Source: Pseudomonas sp. TH41 (GTDB lineage: Bacteria > Pseudomonadota > Gammaproteobacteria > Pseudomonadales > Pseudomonadaceae). Taken from it: a stretch of 64,000 nucleotides of DNA. Shown here one piece after another: positions 28,364-37,337 of this stretch. Below the pieces are notes generated by a model that saw only the letters and a program-made list of their open reading frames with translations, did no database searches and had not been told where the DNA came from. How positions within the stretch are numbered: position 1 is the first letter of the stretch; each line of letters begins with the position of its first letter. Both the position numbers and the translations under genes were made by a program. The DNA is taken from the NCBI RefSeq assembly GCF_016650695.1, contig NZ_JAEKFH010000003.1:1446001-1510000 (forward strand), given 5' to 3'.

Positions 28364-28846
28364 TCAAACGGACAACAAATGGATCCAGGCGAGCGTCAGC
28401 AAAAAGCCCACCAGCACGAAGGGCGCATAGGGTTGTTTATTTGACGCTCCAGGCCCTAGATAGCGAAGGCGAACCCTAACGCTTTGACTCATATGAACCC
28501 AGACGCTTGGCGCCAGTAACAGCCAGACGGCGCTGGTCAATCCGGCACCGATAAACGTGCCGAGCAAATGTTTACTGTCCGTCGCAAGTCCCAAGGCTGT
28601 CATCAGTTTCACATCGCCTGCGCCCAGGCGGCGCAACGAATAACCGGGAAGGGTGAAGGCCAGCGCCAGTACAAAGGCCCAGCCGCCCTGCGCCGCTTCG
28701 GCCCCCAGCCAGGTCGAGTTCGTCCACAGCAGATACGCCAGCACCAACGCGCCCGCGCCAACCGTCAGGCCATTGGCGATGTGCCGCTCTCGAGCATCCT
28801 GCGCTGCGCATAGCGCCAGCCAGATCAGTAGGGCAAAGCTTTGCAT
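28364..28846 (-). CDS. fppA: Flp prepilin peptidase (FppA/TadV)
   Basis: A 160-aa inner-membrane aspartic peptidase of the A24 family that cleaves the Flp prepilin and TadF-type pseudopilins. Catalytic Asp D17 is in AAQDARERHI and D78 in RLGAGDVKLM, the GxGD site. Several hydrophobic segments fit a short CpaA/TadV-type peptidase with no methylase domain. It is divergent from tadF with only about 75 bases between. Confidence 0.92.
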   Translation of the reverse strand: MQSFALLIWLALCAAQDARERHIANGLTVGAGALVLAYLLWTNSTWLGAEAAQGGWAFVLALAFTLPGYSLRRLGAGDVKLMTALGLATDSKHLLGTFIGAGLTSAVWLLLAPSVWVHMSQSVRVRLRYLGPGASNKQPYAPFVLVGFLLTLAWIHLLSV

Positions 28847-28921
28847 GCGGTAAAAAACATCCGTTTTGGCTGAATGATTCTATGCTGACATTACGCCATG
28901 ATGGTCAGGGTAGACGCACTC

Positions 28922-29362
28922 ATGAAAACAAGCCTCCCCCGCAAACAAAAAGGTGCCGTCGCGATTGAATTCGCGTTGGTGTTCGTTATTTTTTTCGCCG
29001 TGTTCTATGGGGTTGTGACTTACAGCCTGCCGTTGTTGCTGGTGCAATCGTTCAACCAGTCGACCGCCGAAGCCGTGCGCCGAAGCGTGGCGCTCGATAC
29101 GACCACGCCCGGTTACGACACCGCGATCACCACCGTTGCCACCACGGAACTGACCCGGCAACTGGCCTGGATCCCCGCTGCGCTGAATTTCAATGTCGCC
29201 ACCGACGCCACCGCCACCTACATTGGCGGGGTGTTGAAGGTCACCATCAACTACCCCACAAATAAACTGAAACAGGTCATCCCGTTTCTGGTACTCCCGG
29301 GAATCGGCCCGGTGCCTAATCTGCCGGCGAATCTCAGCGCCAGTTCGAGCCTGCAATTTTGA
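28922..29362 (+). CDS. tadF: TadE/TadF-like pseudopilin
   Basis: A 146-aa minor pilin-like protein. A positive N-terminus and the cleavage-type motif KQKGAVAIEFALVFVIFFAV begin a hydrophobic helix, the TadE/F hallmark. The rest is a periplasmic domain. The ATG at 28922 puts the motif near the N-terminus; ATG 28898 is possible and neither has a good ribosome site. Its stop TGA overlaps the TTG start of the kinase gene, pointing to coupled translation. Confidence 0.88.
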   Translation: MKTSLPRKQKGAVAIEFALVFVIFFAVFYGVVTYSLPLLLVQSFNQSTAEAVRRSVALDTTTPGYDTAITTVATTELTRQLAWIPAALNFNVATDATATYIGGVLKVTINYPTNKLKQVIPFLVLPGIGPVPNLPANLSASSSLQF

Positions 29363-32085
29363 GTTCCGGGGACAAACTGTTCGGGCGTCTGCTCAACCGC
29401 CACCCGCCACCGCAACAGATCGAGCCGGCACCCCTGAGCGTGCAAAGCGTCGGTTTGCAGGTGCACCTGGATGCCGAAGGTCGAGTGGCGCACATGACCG
29501 GCCCATTGCGGCATGCACTGGCTCAGCAGATCCCTGCCGCGCAGGCACCGTACCTTCTTGAATTGCTCATGCCCCACAGCCAACTGGCCATCGAAGGTGC
29601 GCCGGCTGATTGGCAGGGACAGACACTGGACCTGGATTTTTACAGCCTCAGTGGACACCCCCTGCACCTGCGCGGCTGGGTCCAGCCGTTGGCCGATGCC
29701 TGGCTGTTGCAGCTGCTGGACATCGGCGACTTGCTGCTCGAACGCCGACAAGCGCGTAGCCGCGACCACTGTCAATTACTGGCAGCGCAGATCGGCGAGC
29801 AATTACGCCTCTGCAGCTTGACGCGCCTGCCCTATGTGCTGGAGGAACAACTGCAAGTGCTGGCCCAGCGTTTTCAGATACCGTGCATCGCCGTGGCAAT
29901 ACTCGACGAGCAGGAACACGGCTGGCAGATCCATCAACATTACGCGGCCTTCGATGCGCCAGGTCTGTGGCAAAACGGACAGCGACTGGGCATGGGCCTC
30001 GACAGCTTGAATGGCTCCGCGCCGCACCCTCTGACCCTCTGCGAGCATCCACGCCTGCAAAGCATTTTCGGCAATGCTGAAGGATTCGCGGTGCCGTATC
30101 AGGACGCGCAAGGTGTGGCCGCCTGGTTGCTCTGTGATTTTTACCCGGTGCAGCAACGTGCACCCGACGTCAGCGAGCGTGACTGGTTACAGTTCGCCGC
30201 TGCACTCGCCGGGCCGTTACTGGAGCGCTTGCGCGAGCACCGGCACCATTTGCAACTGGAGCGGCTGGAGTCGCTGCAAGCCTTGCTCGGCGCCGGATGG
30301 TGGGAGCTCTTCAGCGAACGCGACGAAGTGCAACTGTCCCCGTCACTGGCCACCCTCCTGAACCTTGAGAATGCCTGTTTGCCGCTCCACGACTGGCTCG
30401 ATGAGGTGCATCCCGCCGACCGTGAAGAGCTGAACAGTCGTTTGCAAGATTTGCAAAATGAAGGCAAACCCTTGCTCCTGTGCGTACGGTTGGCACACGC
30501 GCCGATCTGGTATCGCTTGCAAGGCCAGGCCCTGGGTGTCGGTACACATCGGCGGCTAGTGGGTTTCATGCTCGACATCAGCGACATCAAGAATCAGCAA
30601 CAGCATGCCGCCGCGGCGCATGCCCGGCTGGACAACCTGATCGCCAGCTCTCCGGCGGTGATCTACGTGCAGCGCTATGTCGAAGGTGCACTGCAACCGA
30701 CGTTTTTCAGTGACAGCTTGCTGCCATTGCTCGGCTGGACCCTTGCCGATTGCGCCACCGGGGCGATGGTGGAAAGGGTTCACCCCGAGGACCGCGATCG
30801 CTACTTCGAGCGCACACGCCAATTGCTGCGTGAAGGTTCGGTGCGCGCCCGCTATCGACTGCGCGACAGTCGCGGTGACTACCACTGGCTATTGGACGAA
30901 GCCAAGCTGCTGCGCGACGACCTGGGACTGCCGGTGGAAGCGGTCGGCCTGTGGCTGGACGTGACCGAAGCGACACTGGCCGCCGAGCAGGTGAAACAGA
31001 GCGAAGAGCGCTATCGGATCCTGGTGGAGGATTCCCCGGCGATGATCTGCCGCTACCGCCCGGACCTGACCCTGACCTTCGGCAACCGACCGTTAGCGAC
31101 GTATATGGAATGCTCACCCGAGCAGCTGCCGGGGGTAAATCTGGGCAGCTGGATGTCGCAGCAACAACGCGAAACGTTCCTCCAGCGGCTCGGCCAACTG
31201 AGCCCCGAGTATCCGGTCAGTACCGCGGAAATCAATCTGCAACTGCCGGGACGTGAACACGCCTGGTGGGTCTGGTCGGATCGAGGGGTGTTCGATGACC
31301 AAGGCCGCTTGCTGGAGATTCAGGCCGTGGGCCGCGACAACACTGAAGTCAGGCGTTCTCAGCAGCAACTCACCCAAAGCGCCAAAATGGCCACCCTCGG
31401 CGAAATGGCTACCGGGCTCGCGCATGAAATCAACCAGCCGTTGAACGTGATGCGCATGGCGATCGTCAATGTGCTTAAACGTCTGAGCAACGGCGATGTG
31501 CAGGTCGATTACCTCACTGACAAACTCAACCGCATCGATGCCCAGGTCCAGCGCGCTGCCCGTGTGGTCGACCACATGCGCGTGTTTGGCCGCCGCTCTG
31601 AGGTCGAACAGCATCCGTTCAATCCGGCTCATGCCATCGAGGGTACGTTGTCGTTGCTGGCCGAAGGCATGCGCGGCAAAGGGGTCGACCTGCGCGTCAG
31701 CGAGACCGGTTTTGAGGTGCAGGTGCGCGGGTACGTCGATCAGCTGGAACAGGTGCTGATCAACCTGATGGTCAACGCCCGGGATGCGCTGCTGAGCAAA
31801 CGCGAGACCGACCGCGAGTTCAAACCGTGGATCTCGGTGTACGCCGAACGCGACCAGCATTCGGTCAGGCTGTGGGTCGAGGACAACGGCGGCGGTATCG
31901 ATCCACGGCTGCTGGAGCGGATTTTCGAGCCGTTCTTCACCACAAAACCCGTGGGCGTCGGCACTGGGCTCGGGTTGTCGGTGAGTTACGGCATCGTCGA
32001 GAACATGGGCGGTCGATTGAGCGTGAGTAACGCGCTCGAGGGCGCACGGTTTTGTGTCGAATTGCCGATTATCGAGGGTGATTAA
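29359..32085 (+). CDS. pprA: PAS-domain sensor histidine kinase PprA-like
   Basis: A 908-aa cytoplasmic sensor kinase without obvious membrane spans. GAF-like and several PAS-like domains (about 130-290, 405-535 and 545-665) precede HisKA and HATPase domains. The phospho-acceptor is H689 in TGLAHEINQPLNVMRMA; the ATP lid is GTGLGLSVSYGIV. It is the likely partner of PprB. The start TTG at 29359 overlaps the tadF stop and is unusual; a start further in cannot be excluded. Its stop shares the TTAA palindrome with the convergent tadG stop. Confidence 0.88.
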   Translation: MSSGDKLFGRLLNRHPPPQQIEPAPLSVQSVGLQVHLDAEGRVAHMTGPLRHALAQQIPAAQAPYLLELLMPHSQLAIEGAPADWQGQTLDLDFYSLSGHPLHLRGWVQPLADAWLLQLLDIGDLLLERRQARSRDHCQLLAAQIGEQLRLCSLTRLPYVLEEQLQVLAQRFQIPCIAVAILDEQEHGWQIHQHYAAFDAPGLWQNGQRLGMGLDSLNGSAPHPLTLCEHPRLQSIFGNAEGFAVPYQDAQGVAAWLLCDFYPVQQRAPDVSERDWLQFAAALAGPLLERLREHRHHLQLERLESLQALLGAGWWELFSERDEVQLSPSLATLLNLENACLPLHDWLDEVHPADREELNSRLQDLQNEGKPLLLCVRLAHAPIWYRLQGQALGVGTHRRLVGFMLDISDIKNQQQHAAAAHARLDNLIASSPAVIYVQRYVEGALQPTFFSDSLLPLLGWTLADCATGAMVERVHPEDRDRYFERTRQLLREGSVRARYRLRDSRGDYHWLLDEAKLLRDDLGLPVEAVGLWLDVTEATLAAEQVKQSEERYRILVEDSPAMICRYRPDLTLTFGNRPLATYMECSPEQLPGVNLGSWMSQQQRETFLQRLGQLSPEYPVSTAEINLQLPGREHAWWVWSDRGVFDDQGRLLEIQAVGRDNTEVRRSQQQLTQSAKMATLGEMATGLAHEINQPLNVMRMAIVNVLKRLSNGDVQVDYLTDKLNRIDAQVQRAARVVDHMRVFGRRSEVEQHPFNPAHAIEGTLSLLAEGMRGKGVDLRVSETGFEVQVRGYVDQLEQVLINLMVNARDALLSKRETDREFKPWISVYAERDQHSVRLWVEDNGGGIDPRLLERIFEPFFTTKPVGVGTGLGLSVSYGIVENMGGRLSVSNALEGARFCVELPIIEGD

Positions 32086-34085
32086 ATCATCAGGTAGGCT
32101 TTACCTTTCTGCCCACAGGTCATGTTGGCGCCGACGTCGACGTCCATCAGGTTGATGCCCAGATTCTTGAGCAGATTGTTCAGCAACGGATCGAGTAGCG
32201 GGCTCAGCAGATTGGTGATCACTGGCCCCAGTAGCGTGGTGACATCGCTAATCGCGCTTACGGCACTGGCAATGATGCTCCCCAGTGGACTACTACCCAC
32301 AGGCTGATAGGCATTCAAACTAATGCCTGCCAGGGTGTTCGTCAGGCTGCCGACGATATTGTTGGTGGGGGCGGCGGAGATTACGCTCGGCGGCAGTTTG
32401 AGATTCGGCGGAGTCGCGAAAGGCGTGGTACTGGAAAACACTAGCTCCTGGGTGTTTTGCCCGACGCTGGTGTTGGCCATGATCCCTATGCCGCCAGCGG
32501 CAAACGCCACATGAGTCGTCTCGTCACAGCTACCGAGTAAAAAGGCAACCTTGTGACACGTCACGGTGCCGAGATCGATCAGCGGCAGCGGCGTGACAGT
32601 CGGCTCGGCGGTGGATGAAAAAGCGGCGACGGGATCGATTTTGCCAACTTTGAGGTCGGCTATCGAGGTGATGGTGTGGGCGGTCAGGCTTTTAATGCCC
32701 GTGGTGCCTACCGGGCAACTGTAGGCAGTGACATAACTTTTGGCGCCGCCGGCATCCAGGCTGATGTCGATTTCGGGTGATGGCAGCAGCAAGGGGTCCA
32801 GTTGTTGACAGCCAGCACCGAGCAGGCAAAGGAGCGAGTTGAGGGTGGTGACCAGATTCAGGCTCAGCACCCCGTTGAGTATCGGGGTCAATCCGCCCAC
32901 CAGGCCGGACACCGCATTGCTCAGCCCGGTCACCCCGGACAGCACCGGCAGATTCACCGACAACATCGTGCGCACTTGTGCGGTACGCACATAGATCTGG
33001 TTCGGCCCCGTGGGGTTGGCCGCGGCCAGTGCCGGATCGCCAATAGCGGAGAACTGCGGGGGCTGTATCACCTTGATCCGCACCGTCACATTGGCCAACC
33101 CGAGCACGCTGACTGGCAAGGTCGCGGCCACGGCACTTTTGCTGTTGGCCAACTGGACCACGCCTTGAATCAATTGCAGCAATTGCACGTTGGCATCCAG
33201 CTCGGCGGCGGTAGTGCCAGCTTGCAGCTGCAAAATATCGCCCAGTTTGACCGGGCTGTTGTTCGCCCCCGCCGCCCCTTTCAGATTACCTAGCGCAACC
33301 ATGACATCGGCGGTTGCGCCGTTGAGTTGAACCACCGTCGCCGCGGCCTGGATCAGTTGAGTCACCGTAGTCTGGGTGTTGAGCAACTGGGTGTAGTTGC
33401 CGGCCGCAACATTCAGATTGATCGCCAACTGGTTCAGGTAGCTGAGCAGTTTAATGTCGGTGTTCAGCAAACCGTTCCAGCCCGCCGCCGAAAGGCTCAC
33501 GTTACCGCCCAACAGTCCAGTGAACAGCGGGTTGAGGATGTTTGATTGGGCGGTGCTGATGTTGAGCAGGGCGCTGCGAATATTCAGCTGGGCGATACTC
33601 GGCCTAGGCTCGGCCGCTACGGCGGTGGCACTCAGCCGGGTGCTGAGATTGACCGGTCCGCCGGACAACAGCGCGCCGATACCCGCGGCGATGCTGGTGG
33701 GCACGGTATGGGTGGCAATGACCTGGACGGCAGCGGATTTGGTGGAGTCGGCGGTGAACGCATGAAGGTTATCGGCGCCGGTCTGCAAGGTGCCGCAACT
33801 GACGTTCAACGTGCTGTCGGCGTTGACCGTAAACCCGTTGCGGACTGCACTTTGGGTGGCGTAATTGGCAGCGCTCAATCCGGGCAGACAATTGCCATCG
33901 CGGCTCACGGCCTCGAGTGCGGCGGTGTCTGCCACCCTCTGCAATTTGCGCTTTTCCAGGTAGAGCCTGCCGGTATCGACCACCAGCAACATAAACCCCA
34001 ACGCCAGACTCAGGGTCAGCGCCGCGATCAAACCGATCGCACCCCGCTGCCGGACCGGGCCATGAAACTGCATGCCAAAAGACAT
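32082..34085 (-). CDS. tadG: Flp pilus assembly protein TadG-like
   Basis: A 667-aa large pseudopilin-like protein. The N-terminal region (RQRGAIGLIAALTLSLALGF) has the TadG-type helix, followed by RLYLEKRKLQRVADTAALEA, the usual start of the TadG/DUF2134-type periplasmic domain. The rest is a long Ala/Leu/Asn-rich repeat-like region with CSELGS-type Cys near the C-terminus. AAGGAG six bases before ATG 34085 decides the start; the ORF extension to 34256 is REPIN sequence. It is encoded away from its tad partners, convergent with pprA. Confidence 0.88.
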   Translation of the reverse strand: MSFGMQFHGPVRQRGAIGLIAALTLSLALGFMLLVVDTGRLYLEKRKLQRVADTAALEAVSRDGNCLPGLSAANYATQSAVRNGFTVNADSTLNVSCGTLQTGADNLHAFTADSTKSAAVQVIATHTVPTSIAAGIGALLSGGPVNLSTRLSATAVAAEPRPSIAQLNIRSALLNISTAQSNILNPLFTGLLGGNVSLSAAGWNGLLNTDIKLLSYLNQLAINLNVAAGNYTQLLNTQTTVTQLIQAAATVVQLNGATADVMVALGNLKGAAGANNSPVKLGDILQLQAGTTAAELDANVQLLQLIQGVVQLANSKSAVAATLPVSVLGLANVTVRIKVIQPPQFSAIGDPALAAANPTGPNQIYVRTAQVRTMLSVNLPVLSGVTGLSNAVSGLVGGLTPILNGVLSLNLVTTLNSLLCLLGAGCQQLDPLLLPSPEIDISLDAGGAKSYVTAYSCPVGTTGIKSLTAHTITSIADLKVGKIDPVAAFSSTAEPTVTPLPLIDLGTVTCHKVAFLLGSCDETTHVAFAAGGIGIMANTSVGQNTQELVFSSTTPFATPPNLKLPPSVISAAPTNNIVGSLTNTLAGISLNAYQPVGSSPLGSIIASAVSAISDVTTLLGPVITNLLSPLLDPLLNNLLKNLGINLMDVDVGANMTCGQKGKAYLMI

Positions 34086-34200
34086 CGAGCACTCCTTTGC
34101 CAGCGCACGGCCGAGGGTTACCTCCGTAAGTGAACAGCAGTGTAGACAAGGGTTGACGAGGTTGCTGGCAACACGCCAGCACCGACAACAAAAAACCCTC

Positions 34201-34283
34201 TGTAGGAGCGAGCTTGCTCGCGATGGTGTGTCAGCTACATGTGAGTCGACTGACACACCATCGCGAGCAAGCTCGCTCCTACA
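34201..34283. repeat. REPIN (family A)
   Basis: Inverted TGTAGGAGCGAGCTTGCTCGC arms in the gap between the tadG start region and the DUF4136 lipoprotein stop. It gives tadG an apparent 19-codon ORF extension that is not real. Confidence 0.9.
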
Positions 34284-34298
34284 AGGGGGTGATGGGGT

Positions 34299-34856
34299 TT
34301 ATCTCGGTGGATAGTTGGCCAATATTCGCCCGACGGTTTCGTGTATCGCATTGGTGCGATCAGTCGGGTTGGGTGTACGGCTGAGCATTTGTTCGTCGCT
34401 GCCGCGCCACACCAGTTTGCCGTCCTTGCCATCGAGCAAGTCGATCTGAATGGTCGCGACTTTGTAGGTGACGTTGCGGGTTTCGTTGTACATCGGCGCG
34501 CCCCAGTAACCGTTCCATGGGTTACCCCACCCGCCGCCATAGTTGGTGGTGACCTGTTGCTGACGTTCTTCGACGATCAGGTAAGTCTGCACGTGCAAAT
34601 CAGCCTTGCTGCCGGTAGCGGCTGGGCGCAGACCACGCTGATCCAGCTGATCGGCAACCGCCTCGCGCATGCGTTGCTCGGTCAGGTCGCTTTTGATTCG
34701 AGGGTCATCGGGGCGATACTGCAGGGCAGGCTCTTTCCAGCTCCAGCTTCGATAGGCTGCGAAATCACGGCTGGCGTCGAAGTCATGGTTGACCTGGTTG
34801 GCGGCGCAGGCACTGAGCAGCACGGCCATGGCCAATAAAACGAAACGGCGGAACAT
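34299..34856 (-). CDS. DUF4136 lipoprotein, copy 1
   Basis: A 185-aa lipoprotein with lipobox LLSAC (MFRRFVLLAMAVLLSAC, mature Cys17). The DUF4136 body has repeated SW(SW)K-type aromatic patches (YRSWSWKEP) and YKVATIQIDLLDGKDGK. It is periplasmic or outer-membrane attached; no function is established for the family. It lies immediately downstream of a second DUF4136 gene on the same strand, about 54 bases apart, so the two are probably one operon and tandem paralogues. Confidence 0.82.
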   Translation of the reverse strand: MFRRFVLLAMAVLLSACAANQVNHDFDASRDFAAYRSWSWKEPALQYRPDDPRIKSDLTEQRMREAVADQLDQRGLRPAATGSKADLHVQTYLIVEERQQQVTTNYGGGWGNPWNGYWGAPMYNETRNVTYKVATIQIDLLDGKDGKLVWRGSDEQMLSRTPNPTDRTNAIHETVGRILANYPPR

Positions 34857-34910
34857 GATTTTTCTCCGACTGAAGACATGATCCTGCGGAATGCTTCTTA
34901 GCGACGGAAG

Positions 34911-35525
34911 CTAACTCGGAGGATACGCCGACATGGCCTTTTCCACAGCCTCCCGTATGGCATCCGCTTGCTCGCTTTGGGTGCCCTTGTGGCTGGTTTC
35001 GGCGCTGGAACTCCACACGGGCTGACCGGTGCCCGCGTCGAACATATCCACCTGCACGACCACGACCTGCTCCTGGTAGGTACGGACGATCGGCACCGAG
35101 CCGTACATGCCATAACCGTTGCCGTAGTGGTTGTAACCGCCATAACCTGCGCCGTAGTAACCGTAGTCGTCCTGGACCTGACGCAAGCGGGTTTCCAGCC
35201 GCAGATCGGCGCTGACCAACAGGTCCGCCGGCCGATTGTCCTGCAGGGGGCGCAATCCGCGTTGATCGAGGGCGTTACTGACCGCTTCAGCGACCTGCGC
35301 CGAGTCCGCCCACGCCGTGCCCGGCGGCAGGTGCCCGTTGAGCCAGGTCCAGCTGCGATAGCGCCCATAGTCACGCGTCGGTGCCGGGTAGGCACTGCGG
35401 TCGAAGGTGTTGGCCGCTTGAGGCGGCGCTGGGGGCAAGGGGTTGGAAGTCGCCACATAAGGGTTGCTGCCCTGGCAGGCGGCCAACCCCAGACAGATCG
35501 CCAATAACCCTGAACGACTTTTCAT
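34911..35525 (-). CDS. DUF4136 lipoprotein, copy 2
   Basis: A 204-aa lipoprotein with signal and lipobox-like LAAC ([17 protein letters not shown]). Its body is [13 protein letters not shown] plus [10 protein letters not shown] and [18 protein letters not shown], echoing copy 1, with a tyrosine/glycine-rich insertion ([19 protein letters not shown]). It shares the same family fold as copy 1 but is clearly diverged. It lies 12 bases after cmoM on the same strand. Function unknown. Confidence 0.82.
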   Translation of the reverse strand: MKSRSGLLAICLGLAACQGSNPYVATSNPLPPAPPQAANTFDRSAYPAPTRDYGRYRSWTWLNGHLPPGTAWADSAQVAEAVSNALDQRGLRPLQDNRPADLLVSADLRLETRLRQVQDDYGYYGAGYGGYNHYGNGYGMYGSVPIVRTYQEQVVVVQVDMFDAGTGQPVWSSSAETSHKGTQSEQADAIREAVEKAMSAYPPS

Positions 35526-35537
35526 TTCGAGCTCCGA

Positions 35538-36287
35538 TCAGACCGGCCGACAGATCCAGTGCAAGTAACGCCCAAGCCCGGCAAAGCTTGGGTGGCGACG
35601 GTGAGCCAGCTCCATTTCCAGCAAGTCCACCAGTTCGGCGCGGGCCTGGAATTCCACCGGCATGTAGTCGTGAAAAACCCGCACCCCGCTCTGGGTTTCG
35701 ACCTGCCACAGACCCTCAAGTTGCGCCGCCAGTTCACGTGGATCGAGCGGTTGCTGCGGGGTCAGGCTCTGCTTCTCGCCGGCCATGTCGTTCTTGCGCA
35801 TTTTGCGGAAATGACCCTTGAGCAAATTGCGGTAGATCAGCGCATCGCGGTTGTAGAAGGCCAGCGACAACCAGCCATCCTTTTTCGTGAGCTGATGCAA
35901 GACCGGCAGGATCGCATGCGGTTCGGCCAGCCACTCCAGCACGGCGTGGCACAGCACCAGGTCGTAAGGTTCGGTGAGTTGACCGAGCAGTTCCTGCCAC
36001 GGGGCCTGAATGAACGTCGCAGCCTGCCCGGCCTCGGCGAAGCGCTGGCGCGCGCCTTCAAGCATCGGCTCGGCGGGTTCGGCCAGCGTGACGTCATGGC
36101 CGCGCTGGGCCAGCCACAACGACATGTGGCCAAGGCCGGCGCCGATGTCCAGCACGCGCAACGGTCGGTCCGGCAAGGCTTCGGCCAGGTCCGCCTGAAG
36201 CACGGCCAGACGGATCGCACCTTTGGCCCCACCGTAGATTTTTTCGGCGAAACGGGTCGCCAGCTGATCGAAATGACGATCACTCAT
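35538..36287 (-). CDS. cmoM: tRNA 5-carboxymethoxyuridine methyltransferase CmoM
   Basis: A 249-aa SAM-dependent methyltransferase that methylates cmo5U to mcmo5U at the wobble position of certain tRNAs. The SAM motif is VLDIGAGLGHMSLWLAQRG at about 44-62; VLCHAVLEWLAEPHAIL and GVRVFHDYMP match CmoM (SmtA) of E. coli. Length is usual. Its start codon overlaps the stop of the upstream MazG-like gene by one base (TGATG), indicating an operon. Confidence 0.88.
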   Translation of the reverse strand: MSDRHFDQLATRFAEKIYGGAKGAIRLAVLQADLAEALPDRPLRVLDIGAGLGHMSLWLAQRGHDVTLAEPAEPMLEGARQRFAEAGQAATFIQAPWQELLGQLTEPYDLVLCHAVLEWLAEPHAILPVLHQLTKKDGWLSLAFYNRDALIYRNLLKGHFRKMRKNDMAGEKQSLTPQQPLDPRELAAQLEGLWQVETQSGVRVFHDYMPVEFQARAELVDLLEMELAHRRHPSFAGLGRYLHWICRPV

Positions 36288-36589
36288 CAGCTGAACCTCC
36301 GTTCACTGTCCGCGAGTTTGTTGTTCACGACTTCATTCATGTCCAACCCCAGCTCGCTGCACAGCAGCAGTAAATAGAGCACGATATCGCCAACTTCCTG
36401 CCCGGCATGGGCCAGTTTATCCGCCGGTAACTGACGTGACTGGTCTTCGGTCAGCCACTGGAAAATTTCCACCAGCTCGGACATCTCCACACTGGCGGCC
36501 ATGGCCAGGTTTTTCGGGCTGTGGAATTGGCGCCAGTCATTGCGGTCACGGATGGCGTGCAGGCGTTCGGTCAGTTCAACTAAGTTCAT
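36287..36589 (-). CDS. MazG-like nucleotide pyrophosphohydrolase
   Basis: A 100-aa single-domain MazG-like protein, expected to hydrolyse non-canonical NTPs. Metal-binding motif ExxE-12x-ExxD is seen in EMSELVEIFQWLTED and QEVGDIVLYLLLLC. AGGAG eleven bases upstream supports ATG 36589; the frame to 36712 is REPIN sequence. It is first gene of the MazG-cmoM unit. Confidence 0.85.
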   Translation of the reverse strand: MNLVELTERLHAIRDRNDWRQFHSPKNLAMAASVEMSELVEIFQWLTEDQSRQLPADKLAHAGQEVGDIVLYLLLLCSELGLDMNEVVNNKLADSERRFS

Positions 36590-36656
36590 CGGGCTCTCCT
36601 GAAGGCGTATAGCTTCGGGGGGATGATCGATCAAGGCAAGGTCTATGTGGCAGCAC

Positions 36657-36738
36657 TGTAGGAGCGAGCTTGCTCGCGATGGTGTGTCAGCTACATGGGT
36701 GTCGACTGACACACCATCGCGAGCAAGCTCGCTCCTAC
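36657..36738. repeat. REPIN (family A)
   Basis: Inverted TGTAGGAGCGAGCTTGC arms between the MazG-like gene and the small membrane protein gene. A single family B REP follows at 36788-36823. Confidence 0.9.
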
Positions 36739-36787
36739 GAGGGGTAAACGCAGGCTTCGGCAGTTGCTACAGAGATCTTTGCGCCAT

Positions 36788-36823
36788 AATCAAAAGATCG
36801 CAGCCTCCGGCAGCTCCTACAGG
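36788..36823. repeat. Single family B REP
   Basis: CAAAAGATCGCAGCCTCCGG followed by CAGCTCCTACAGG. No inverted partner is adjacent. Confidence 0.75.
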
Positions 36824-36883
36824 GAACTCGCCACCGCGATCAATGGCCCAAGGCTCGACCACTTACATCAGGACGTTAACGAC

Positions 36884-37177
36884 ATGCAGGTAGAAAGTTT
36901 TTTCGAATGGCTCGGTCAGGCACTCGGCACGGTCATCCGCTTTATCGTTGACGGTCTCAGTGGCTTGTTCAACATCCTGAGCCACGCCGGCAGCAACTTT
37001 GTCGACGGATTGTCCCGGACGTTGGGGATGGACACTTCGATCATCAGCATCATCGCTTTGGTCATTGGGTTGATGCTGTTGTGGTCGGCGATTCGGGCGT
37101 TCATGAATGCGTCGATCATCATGGGGATTATCTGGTTGCTGCTGGGTTTGTGGTTGTTGAGCTGGATAATCCACTAA
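36884..37177 (+). CDS. Small inner-membrane protein, unknown
   Basis: A 97-aa protein with an amphipathic N-terminal third ([20 protein letters not shown]) and two hydrophobic spans near the C-terminus (SIISIIALVIGLMLLWSAI and IMGIIWLLLGLWLLSWII). AGGA lies about 12 bases upstream of ATG 36884. It stands alone between REP elements and the MATE gene. I do not recognise the family. Composition suggests a real membrane protein rather than a chance ORF. Confidence 0.65.
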   Translation: MQVESFFEWLGQALGTVIRFIVDGLSGLFNILSHAGSNFVDGLSRTLGMDTSIISIIALVIGLMLLWSAIRAFMNASIIMGIIWLLLGLWLLSWIIH

Positions 37178-37190
37178 CCCCACAATTCCC

Positions 37191-37290
37191 TGTAGGAGCG
37201 AGCTTGCTCGCGAAGGACTTAAGAGCAACGCGTTTATTCAGGATGAACGCGTTATCGTTAACGTCCTTCGCGAGCAAGCTCGCTCCTACA
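37191..37290. repeat. REPIN (family A)
   Basis: Inverted TGTAGGAGCGAGCTTGCTCGC arms separate the small membrane protein gene from the MATE gene. The inner part has the shorter dyad AACGCGTT...AACGCGTT. Confidence 0.9.
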
Positions 37291-37337
37291 TGGTTCCAAA
37301 TGTGCCGCTACAATGCCCGCTCCCCCAAGGAGCTTGC

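Noticed and set aside
34086..34256. N-terminal extension of tadG beginning MSVDSHVADT
   Set aside because: It is translated REPIN; the same peptide-like start (MSVDTHVADT) appears before the MazG-like gene. The ATG at 34085 has AAGGAG.
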